DNA of 64,000 nt from an uncultured Methylococcaceae bacterium (GTDB taxonomy: Bacteria; Pseudomonadota; Gammaproteobacteria; Methylococcales; Methylomonadaceae), in NCBI GenBank assembly GCA_903917345.1, contig CAIXAE010000003.1, positions 1-64,000 of the forward strand, in the 5' to 3' direction. The position numbers and the translations under genes are program-made. Shown here piece by piece: positions 56,845-64,000 of this stretch; position 1 is the stretch's first letter, and each line of letters begins with the position of its first letter. The notes under the pieces are model-generated. The model had not been told where the DNA came from and searched no databases. It saw only the letters and a list, made by a program, of their open reading frames with translations.

Positions 56845-58236
56845 GTGAAGCGTAGAGTTGGTGGTTGCCTAGTTTTAATAAGTTTAGTGAGTTGTACCGT
56901 AGGGCCCGATTATCAAAAAGTTGAACCCATAGTCCCAAAGCAATGGCAAGCTGCATCAGCCGAGAATCTGCAAATATCTAAAACGATTGATTTAAAAACG
57001 TACTGGCAGAGTTTTGGTGATGCTGAGCTAAATACACTTATCAATAAAGCTTTAAAAAGTAATTTAGATATAAAGATTGCGTTAGCGCGTGTTGATCAAG
57101 CGCGTTCAGAGCGTCGCGGTGTGCGTGCTGAGTTATTTCCAACGGTTAATGCAACGGGCGGTGTGCAGCGCCAAAATAATCCTTTTCCAGGCTTAGCTCA
57201 GGGCATTAAATACAATATGTTCGAGATGGGGTTTGATGCCCTATGGGAAGTTGATTTATACGGTCGGCAACAGCGTCGATTGGAATCTGCGGTGGCAGAG
57301 CAAGAAGCGACCAACGAGTTGCATCGTCAAGCATTAGTTACTTTAACGTCTGAGCTGGCGCGTACTTACATTAATTATCGCAGTTTACAGAATCAGTTAC
57401 GTATCACTCATTCCAATCTAACCTCACAGCAACATACTTTAAGGCTTACTGAGCAACTTTTTAGTGAAGGTGTGAGTGCTCGACATGATGTAGTGCGTGC
57501 AAAAGCGCAAGCTGAAACAACCTCTGCACAAATTCCAGCGTTAGAGGCTAATTTAATTGCAACATTACGCCAGATAGACGTATTGGTGGGTCAGCAATCC
57601 GGGAATTTAGAGGCGGAGCTCAATACGAATGACAAAATGCCTGTTATCCCAAGTCAGGTGTTTCTATCTAGTCCGATTGCTGCTATTCAAAATCGTCCGG
57701 ATATACATGCCGCAGAGCGTCGACTTGCCGCGGCGACTGCCATGCAAGGCGCAGCTATTGCAGAACAATTTCCTAAGATATCCATATCCGCTTTCTTTGG
57801 TTTACGTAATACCGATATAGAAAGCTTATTCAAGTCCGCTGCTTTTTCTTACGGCACGGCTGCTAATTTCGTACAACCCCTATTAGATTTTGGTCGCATA
57901 CAAGCGGGTATTGATTTAACGAAGGCTAAACAAAAAGAAGCGTATCTAGGGTATCAAAAAGCAATATTAGAAGCCTTACAAGAAACCGAAACGACATTAA
58001 CACGCTATTTAAAAGAGGAAATTCGACGTCAAGCGTTAGCTAGATCTATTACGGAACTACAAGAATCTGTTAGATTGTCGGAGTTACGTTATCAAGAAGG
58101 TGTAAGCACCTTTCTAGAGGTGTTAGATTCTCAACGTGCTTTATATGCTGCTCAAATTGAACTAGCCAGATCTGAGGAATTGACCGCTACTTACTTGATC
58201 GCTTGTTATAAGTCGCTAGGTGGTGGGGTGAGCTAG
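56845..58236 (+). CDS. Outer-membrane efflux lipoprotein, NodT/OprM family
   Basis: A 463-residue TolC-like channel with a lipobox LVSC (Cys about 16). Two outer-membrane efflux repeats are visible: ALKSNLDIKIALARVDQARSERRGVRAELFPTV and NRPDIHAAERRLAAATAMQGAAIAEQFPKISI. It starts at GTG 56845, with AGGA upstream. Divergent from emrAB, it would complete a tripartite pump. Its stop codon lies in a small hairpin (58234-58252). Confidence 0.92.
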   Translation: MKRRVGGCLVLISLVSCTVGPDYQKVEPIVPKQWQAASAENLQISKTIDLKTYWQSFGDAELNTLINKALKSNLDIKIALARVDQARSERRGVRAELFPTVNATGGVQRQNNPFPGLAQGIKYNMFEMGFDALWEVDLYGRQQRRLESAVAEQEATNELHRQALVTLTSELARTYINYRSLQNQLRITHSNLTSQQHTLRLTEQLFSEGVSARHDVVRAKAQAETTSAQIPALEANLIATLRQIDVLVGQQSGNLEAELNTNDKMPVIPSQVFLSSPIAAIQNRPDIHAAERRLAAATAMQGAAIAEQFPKISISAFFGLRNTDIESLFKSAAFSYGTAANFVQPLLDFGRIQAGIDLTKAKQKEAYLGYQKAILEALQETETTLTRYLKEEIRRQALARSITELQESVRLSELRYQEGVSTFLEVLDSQRALYAAQIELARSEELTATYLIACYKSLGGGVS

Positions 58237-58252
58237 TGACTTTTAGTCACTA
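58234..58252 (+). other. Hairpin at the stop codon of the efflux channel gene
   Basis: TAGTGACT (58234-58241) pairs perfectly with AGTCACTA (58245-58252) across TTT. The TAG stop is inside the stem. There is no T run, so terminator function is uncertain. Confidence 0.5.
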
Positions 58253-58284
58253 TGTTTACTTGAATCAGTTTAGTTTTTTCATCC

Positions 58285-58324
58285 CACCAATGTTTACTTT
58301 TTAACTGGACAGTAAACATTGGTG
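58285..58324. repeat. 14-bp inverted repeat between convergent genes
   Basis: CACCAATGTTTACT (58285-58298) and AGTAAACATTGGTG (58311-58324) are perfect inverse copies with a 12-base loop. A further direct copy of ATGTTTACTT occurs at 58252-58261. No T run follows on either strand. It may be a bidirectional transcription stop or a remnant of a small mobile repeat. Confidence 0.6.
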
Positions 58325-58371
58325 ATCTCGGATCCATGAAAAAAGTTGATTAGAATTTTACAGAGTAGGTA

Positions 58372-59109
58372 TTATTTTGCATTGTCAGAGTTTATCCAAC
58401 CTTGTTCTTTAAAATAGCTTGATAAAGTTTCTGTTATTTTATCGGCTAATGCGGAAGCTTGATTGGCGGAATCAGATTTATATGCTGAAGCAGCGCCTTT
58501 AGCAACGTTTGTTGCTGCTACAGCCGCGGTTCCTGCGCCAGCTGCAGCACCAGCGGGGCCTAAAACTACTGCTCCCGGCATGTTGCCGCTGTCTGCGTGT
58601 GCATTAAAGTTTAAAAGCACCTGATTCCCTTAAGCGGTTTGTGTTGAAACTTGCACCTTAGTATCAATTGAGGATTGCCCTGCACCTAGGCCAATTAAAT
58701 TTCGTCTTATAGCATTACCTTCGTCAATTTTTACAAATTGACCTGATATTACTATTTCATTTTGAGACGGTAATTGAGCTTTATTAACACGAACCGTGTT
58801 TATACCAAGAGCTTTAACTTTTTCTTCTAGTTCTTTAGATAAAGCATCAATAACTTCATTTCCTAATTTGTTTTTTATGTCATCAGCGGAATCATCTGTT
58901 ATAGCAGATTTAAGTTTAGCGAACGGACTGCTACTGGTTTGAATACCTTGAGAGTCAACTGTGAAGTCTTGAATTAAGATTCTAGAAGGACGGGCTATAT
59001 GTACACTATAGGTTTCTTTAATATTACCTATGTTTGTTTTTGCACAACTGATGCTAAAGGTTACGAACGTTAAAGTAGCAAATGCAGTGATGGTTTTTTG
59101 AAGTTGCAT
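58372..59109 (-). pseudogene. DUF4410 lipoprotein gene interrupted by an in-frame TAA
   Basis: Residues 1-159 (ATG 59109) carry a signal peptide with lipobox-like SISC (Cys about 22) and the DUF4410-like parts RILIQDFTVDSQG, VIDALSKELEEKVKALG and ISGQFVKIDEGNAIRRNLIGLGAG. TAA at 58630-58632 ends this frame. In the same frame, three codons later, it resumes as VLLNFNAHADSGNMPGAVVLG and ends KITETLSSYFKEQGWI, which is the usual C-terminal part of the family. The gap is exactly 163 codons, so a nonsense change (for example CAA to TAA) explains it, not a frameshift. A GTG at 58620 could make an 82-residue product. Readthrough is possible but unproven. Confidence 0.8.
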
Positions 59110-59179
59110 TGTTATATCCTAGATAAAGTGAGCTAAAAATGTTGATCAAGAGTTTAATCTTTTCTCGTTATTATTTAGT

Positions 59180-59560
59180 TTAATGTGCCAGATCTTTTTT
59201 TAATGCTTCTGTTAATTCATCTTTAGAATTGTTGTAACTATCGAATTGTTGAGGAGTTAAAATGCTTTGTAATGCCATGTCTTTTTGTTCTTGAATCTGT
59301 TCGATATCATGTTTTTTGATAATTCCCATACTAGACCCTTTTAATATTGGTTCAACTTTACCGGCATATTCTAAGTTTATGGCTTGAACCTTTGACGTTG
59401 TTTCATCAGACAGCCCAAGTTTATTTTTCATGAAACGGGTTTGTGATTCAGCTCTTTGATTGGGTGAAGTCGTCAATAAAAACGACATATCTTCAGCAAT
59501 CCCAATAGATGTAACCAATGAAAGTAACAATGTGAAAACTAATTTTGATTTATGCATCAT
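59180..59560 (-). CDS. Small exported Spy/CpxP-like protein
   Basis: A 126-residue protein with a signal peptide (about 1-22, ending SIGIA-ED). The mature part is helical and charged: RAESQTRFMKNKLGLSDETTSKVQAINLEYAGK and QKDMALQSILTPQQFDSYNNSKDELTEAL. The LTPQQF element resembles the LTxxQ motif of periplasmic Spy/CpxP proteins, which sense or chaperone under envelope stress. The identification is by motif only. It lies 70 bases upstream of the DUF4410 gene in the same direction. Confidence 0.6.
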   Translation of the reverse strand: MMHKSKLVFTLLLSLVTSIGIAEDMSFLLTTSPNQRAESQTRFMKNKLGLSDETTSKVQAINLEYAGKVEPILKGSSMGIIKKHDIEQIQEQKDMALQSILTPQQFDSYNNSKDELTEALKKDLAH

Positions 59561-59759
59561 GTAACTCCAATTGAATTAGTAATAACTTGATTTTTAATCA
59601 TAAAGCGTTGATTTAAATTTTTATTATTTATCAGGTAGTTCGATTTCGATTATCTCAGAAACACTTCCAATTAGCTAACGTAAAGTCATATATAGAGATA
59701 TTCGTTATCTACATAAAACTAATAATGAAAATAAAGTTGTATCGAATTTTGATTTTTTA

Positions 59760-60434
59760 TTAACGTAATATGCCGGGTATTAATATTCTTTTTTCAACTT
59801 TCCTGGCAATGAGTACGATGATAGATACTAAAAAAAGATAAACCAGTGCCGCCACAAAATAGGCTTTAAAAAATTGAAAGTTCGTAGAGGCTAATTCTTG
59901 AATACGGGCAAAAAACTCGGTATATTGGATTAGAAAAGCGATAGAGCTATCTTTTAGGTTATTAATAACTTGATTGGTTAGGGCTGGTATGGATAAGCGG
60001 ATAACTTGAGGTAAGGTAATCAGGCTAAATATCTGCCAATGACTAAAGCCCTGTGCTTCCGCGGCATCAAATTCATCATGATTAAGGCCGTTAAATGCAG
60101 AAGTAAGATAGGCTGCATTATAAGCTCCAATATTGAGTGTAAACCCTATAATGGCTACAGTTAAGGGTGGTAGTTTAATACCCCACTGAGGCAGTCCATA
60201 ATACATTAGGAATAGCAGGATAATCAGTGGCATACCAATAAAAAAAGAGATGTAGCTTTTGATAAATGGCCGAATAATTTTGTTTGGACTGAGTGTCATA
60301 TAAAAAACGACAAGCCCCATCAGAAACCCCGTCAAACTAATAATGCTGGCCAGTTGTAATGTTTTCCAGAGACCTGTCAGTATTAAAGGTGATTGTTCTA
60401 ATAAATCACTTAAAAACGGTGTCCAATCGTTCAT
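59760..60434 (-). CDS. Polar amino acid ABC transporter permease, second subunit
   Basis: A 224-residue inner-membrane permease of the HisMQ type with about five transmembrane helices. The ATPase-contact loop is visible as AYNAAYLTSAFNGLNHDEFDAAEAQGFSHWQIFSLITLPQV. It overlaps the ATPase gene by four bases and is the last gene of a four-gene operon (binding protein, permease, ATPase, permease). Confidence 0.93.
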   Translation of the reverse strand: MNDWTPFLSDLLEQSPLILTGLWKTLQLASIISLTGFLMGLVVFYMTLSPNKIIRPFIKSYISFFIGMPLIILLFLMYYGLPQWGIKLPPLTVAIIGFTLNIGAYNAAYLTSAFNGLNHDEFDAAEAQGFSHWQIFSLITLPQVIRLSIPALTNQVINNLKDSSIAFLIQYTEFFARIQELASTNFQFFKAYFVAALVYLFLVSIIVLIARKVEKRILIPGILR

Positions 60435-61168
60435 GAGTTTTGAATTCCATGTTCGAAGAATGACCGAATTTGTTGATCAGGGTGATGATTACAAAGATTA
60501 TTAAAAGTATCCTCAGCTTTTATGATGCCATGATCAAGAAAGGCGACTTTATCGGATAACTGTCGCGCCAGAACTAAATCATGAGTCACACATAAAATGG
60601 TGACTTTATCTTCAAGTAGTTTGTTAATCAGCATAGCTACTTCTCGACACATGATAGGATCAAGAGCAGAAGTAGGTTCGTCAAATAAAATAACATCGGG
60701 ATTCATTGCTAAGGCTCGTGCTATCGCAACTCGTTGTTTTTGTCCTCCTGAAATCTGCGCAGGATATTTATCATGATGAGTTGCCATCTCAAAGCGTGAT
60801 AATTCATACATAGCTTTTTCTTTGGCTTCTGAATTGTTCATGCCATGTATTTTTGTGAGGGCAAGTGTTACATTCTCTAACACTGTGAGGTGGCGATAGA
60901 GCGCAAATTGTTGAAATACAAAGCCAATACTTTGACGCAATGCCCTTACATCTACATGGGCTTGGGTAATATCTTTGCCCTTAAAGAAAATTGAGCCTGA
61001 GGTGGGTTCATTTAGTCTATTGATACAGCGCAGTAGTGTTGATTTACCGCAACCCGATGGCCCCATGACTACTTTTATTTCACCCTCTACGACCTTGAGG
61101 TTAACACCGGCGAGTACTTTTTGTGTGCCAAACACTTTGACTAGATTATTAATTTCAATCAGTGCCAT
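60431..61168 (-). CDS. Polar amino acid ABC transporter ATPase (GlnQ/HisP type)
   Basis: A 245-residue ATPase with Walker A GPSGCGKSTLLRCINRL (about 36-52), Q-loop VFQQFALYRHLTVLENV, signature ISGGQKQRVAIARALAM, Walker B DVILFDEPTSALDP and the switch histidine VTHD. Substrate is probably a polar or acidic amino acid, but it cannot be named from sequence. Confidence 0.95.
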   Translation of the reverse strand: MALIEINNLVKVFGTQKVLAGVNLKVVEGEIKVVMGPSGCGKSTLLRCINRLNEPTSGSIFFKGKDITQAHVDVRALRQSIGFVFQQFALYRHLTVLENVTLALTKIHGMNNSEAKEKAMYELSRFEMATHHDKYPAQISGGQKQRVAIARALAMNPDVILFDEPTSALDPIMCREVAMLINKLLEDKVTILCVTHDLVLARQLSDKVAFLDHGIIKAEDTFNNLCNHHPDQQIRSFFEHGIQNS

Positions 61169-61197
61169 GATCTTTCCTTCGATTTATGAATATACTT

Positions 61198-61851
61198 TTA
61201 TTTAGGAACTATACCTGGCACACGAAAATATCGTTCAAGTAGATGTAAACTCACTAATAACGTTCGGTAAATTACAAAATACAAAATACCGACGGCAAAA
61301 TAAATTTCGACACCTCGCATACTAGTGGCCGTTAAGGTCATAGCTTGTTTAGTGATTTCGGGTATACCTACCGTATAGGCGAAGGGTGAGTATTTTAATA
61401 CCGTTGTAAACTCATTAATTAAACCGGGAAACGCGAAGCGTAACATCTGCGGAAACTCAATATATATTAGAATTTGTATTCTAGTCATACCCATGGACTG
61501 GGCGGCAATAATTTCGGAACCATCTACTAAATCGAGTGCGCCTCGAAAGACCTCTGCAATATAAGCGCTAGCAATTAATCCTAAGCTCATGTTGATAGCT
61601 AATATAGGTGATACTTTTAAACCCAGCATGGGTAAGCCAAAGTACACCATAAACAATAAGACTAAAACAGGAACAGCGCGAAATACATAAGTATAGGTAT
61701 CTAGTAGAAACCTAAGCTTGGGTATGCTGAGTCGACGTAAGCCTACGACTGTCAATCCTACTAAGAGGCCAGTAAAACTACAAGTAACAGTTATTAATAC
61801 TGTGTAGCTTACGCCATGAAATAGTTGTAAGAGAATGTCTGTAAAACTCAT
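61198..61851 (-). CDS. Polar amino acid ABC transporter permease, first subunit
   Basis: A 217-residue HisMQ-type permease starting at ATG 61851 (MSFTDILLQLFHGVSYT). The frame extends to 61917, but that overlaps the binding-protein gene by 46 bases and adds a charged, non-family N-terminus. The coupling loop is ASAYIAEVFRGALDLVDGSEIIAAQSMGMTRIQILIYIEFPQ. Its C-terminal half is similar in layout to the permease at 59760. Confidence 0.93.
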   Translation of the reverse strand: MSFTDILLQLFHGVSYTVLITVTCSFTGLLVGLTVVGLRRLSIPKLRFLLDTYTYVFRAVPVLVLLFMVYFGLPMLGLKVSPILAINMSLGLIASAYIAEVFRGALDLVDGSEIIAAQSMGMTRIQILIYIEFPQMLRFAFPGLINEFTTVLKYSPFAYTVGIPEITKQAMTLTATSMRGVEIYFAVGILYFVIYRTLLVSLHLLERYFRVPGIVPK

Positions 61852-61870
61852 AGAAGAATACGCGCTCTTT

Positions 61871-62680
<810 letters not shown>

Positions 62681-62741
62681 TTACAATTTAGAATCCAAAG
62701 TGTATCACCTTCTTTTGAAAAGAGTGTCTGATATGTTTGTA

Positions 62742-63167
62742 TTAAAACGCCTGACCTTGAATGGTTGCGATGCATTGTCTGCTGCCCCCACGGTTACGGT
62801 GTTCACATAAGTAAATACCTTGCCAGATACCTAAGTTCATCTCTCCTTTGGTAATAGGAATAGTGATACTACTTCCTAATAGGCTACTCTTGATATGCGC
62901 GGGCATGTCATCATCGCCCTCATAATCATGTCGATAGTAGGGTGCTTTTTCTGGTACAAAGATATTAAAGTGACTTTCTAAATCAAGCCGGACTGTCGGG
63001 TCGGCATTTTCATTAATTGTTAATGACGCCGAAGTATGTTGAATAAAAAGGTGTAGTAATCCGCAATCAATTTGCTTCAATTCTGGTAGTGCTTTAATGA
63101 TTTCATCCGTAATGAGATGAAAGCCTCTGGGTTTGGCGGGTAAATTAAATTCTTTTTGTGTCCACAT
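62742..63167 (-). CDS. yjbQ: YjbQ/UPF0047 family protein
   Basis: A 141-residue protein of the family annotated as secondary thiamine-phosphate synthase from overexpression suppression in E. coli; the true reaction is not established. Conserved histidines lie in [31 protein letters not shown] and [19 protein letters not shown]. It stands alone between the ABC operon and the spmA-like gene. Confidence 0.93.
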   Translation of the reverse strand: MWTQKEFNLPAKPRGFHLITDEIIKALPELKQIDCGLLHLFIQHTSASLTINENADPTVRLDLESHFNIFVPEKAPYYRHDYEGDDDMPAHIKSSLLGSSITIPITKGEMNLGIWQGIYLCEHRNRGGSRQCIATIQGQAF

Positions 63168-63385
63168 AAGTTAACTGTGTATTCCTGAGGCTGTTTAGTT
63201 AAAGTTTAGATAATAATGTTTAATATTTTAAGCATAAAAGACAAGGCTTAGTTGAGATTCATTAACGCTTATTAGTCGTCTTTAAAGTGAGTGATTCAGG
63301 ATTAAATCCATTCTGCATTGAATAACTATTATAATTCGCGCTAACTAATTGAGTTCATTCACCAAGATAATTCTATTCTCCTATC

Positions 63386-64000
63386 GTGTTAAATATTATT
63401 TGGATTTCTTTCTTCCTAATCTCGTTTTTAACAGCTCTTTTTAAGTTGTTTATCTTGGGTGATCAGCAAGTTTTTGCGCAGTTGATGCAAGCGATGTTTA
63501 GCTTATCAAAGTCTGCTTTTGAAATTTCTTTAGGTTTAACTGGTGTGTTGGCTTTATGGTTAGGCATTATGAAGATTGGAGAAAAGAGTGGTTTTATTGC
63601 TCTAATTACACATAGTCTCACGCCGTTATTCAGTCGTTTAATGCCTGAAGTGCCTAAAGGTCATCCCGCATTGGGCGCTATAGTCATGAATATTTCTGCC
63701 AATGCCTTAGGGTTAGATAACGCCGCAACGCCCTTGGGTATTAAGGCTATGCAGGCATTACAAACTTTAAATCCTAAACCCGATACGGCCACTAATGCGC
63801 AGATTCTATTTTTGGTGATTAATACCTCGGGGGTCACTTTATTCCCGATCACCATTTTTACTTATCGTGCGCAGTTAGGTGCTTTAAATCCGACGGATGT
63901 ATTTATTCCTATTTTGATTGCCACTTATGTGTCTGCAATGATGGGCTTATTGGCGGTAGCTTTTGTGCAGAAGATTAATCTGCTCGACAAAGTAGTGATG
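63386..64000 (+). CDS. SpmA-type nucleoside recognition/spore maturation membrane protein, N-terminal 205 residues
   Basis: The frame opens at GTG 63386 and is still open at the window end. It has several transmembrane helices and the family's motifs: LGLTGVLALWLGIMKIGEKSG, GHPALGAIVMNISANALGLDNAATPLGIKAM and LFLVINTSGVTLFPITIFTYRAQ. In many Gram-negatives SpmA and SpmB are fused to about 410 residues; the second half would lie outside the window. No clear Shine-Dalgarno is present, and the start is tentative. Function in non-sporulating bacteria is unknown. Confidence 0.88.
   Translation, partial: MLNIIWISFFLISFLTALFKLFILGDQQVFAQLMQAMFSLSKSAFEISLGLTGVLALWLGIMKIGEKSGFIALITHSLTPLFSRLMPEVPKGHPALGAIVMNISANALGLDNAATPLGIKAMQALQTLNPKPDTATNAQILFLVINTSGVTLFPITIFTYRAQLGALNPTDVFIPILIATYVSAMMGLLAVAFVQKINLLDKVVM

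Noticed and set aside
58372-58620. Independent 82-residue gene
   Set aside because: It is in the same frame as the preceding DUF4410 fragment and has that family's C-terminal sequence, so it is better seen as part of one interrupted gene.

Overview
This window is chromosomal DNA from an AT-rich (roughly 40% GC by eye) Gram-negative bacterium, most likely a gammaproteobacterium. Supporting evidence: an E. coli-like yraN-diaA-dolP block beside a divergent rsmI, a class A RNase P RNA next to a complete mraZ-to-ftsZ division and cell-wall cluster, heptosyltransferases, lipoproteins, ExbB/ExbD/TonB, IHF beta, GlnE and HemW. MurE carries the DNPR motif of meso-diaminopimelate enzymes, matching dapB in the same window. 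I cannot name the genus; lineages such as Methylococcales or Thiotrichales would fit, but that is a guess. Nearly all genes are housekeeping. I see no prophage, CRISPR array, complete insertion sequence or tRNA.

Layout. 1-1.4 kb: the 5' part of a beta-carbonic anhydrase gene, divergent from a LysR regulator. 1.4-5.6 kb: a GNAT acetyltransferase, an A-rich array with ~21-bp spacing, then an apparent sulfate-uptake operon reading leftward (yezD-like small gene, OprP-type porin, sulfate-binding protein). 5.8-11.8 kb: the leftward heat-shock operon hrcA-grpE-dnaK-dnaJ followed by dapB, with a sigma70-like promoter and a CIRCE operator in front of hrcA. 11.8-14.8 kb: dolP, diaA and yraN leftward, rsmI rightward, then rnpB. 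15.1-32.7 kb: the rightward dcw cluster, with a promoter overlapped by 10-bp MraZ boxes, mostly overlapping or abutting genes, and murB fused to ddl. 32.9-36.7 kb: leftward aroG, a thiS-thiG fusion, trmB and a truncated hemoglobin, plus folA. 36.7-47.3 kb: ansA, coaBC, a methyltransferase, ribA, an M20 amidohydrolase, a small metal-binding protein, tonB-exbB-exbD, ihfB and glnE. 47.35-47.6 kb: a 42-bp tandem repeat that could encode a 77-residue basic repeat peptide. 47.8-64 kb: chrA, ilvE, waaF-waaC, pyrE, hemW, an EmrAB pump with a divergent outer-membrane channel gene, a DUF4410 lipoprotein gene broken by an in-frame stop, a small Spy-like exported protein, a polar amino-acid ABC importer, yjbQ, and the start of a spmA-type gene.

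How the genes work together. The dcw cluster supplies the cytoplasmic steps from UDP-MurNAc to lipid II (MurB to MurG, MraY, Ddl) together with septal synthesis and divisome proteins (FtsI, FtsW, FtsL, FtsQ, FtsA, FtsZ). The heat-shock operon is a self-contained HrcA/CIRCE regulon. The porin, Sbp and YezD-like protein look like a sulfate-scavenging unit, although the inner-membrane CysTWA transporter is not in the window. EmrA, EmrB and the NodT-type channel would form a tripartite efflux pump. The points most worth a second look are the 42-bp repeat ORF, the in-frame stop in DUF4410, the MurB-Ddl and ThiS-ThiG fusions, a terminator-like hairpin in the carbonic anhydrase leader, and a hairpin covering the dnaJ ribosome-binding site.
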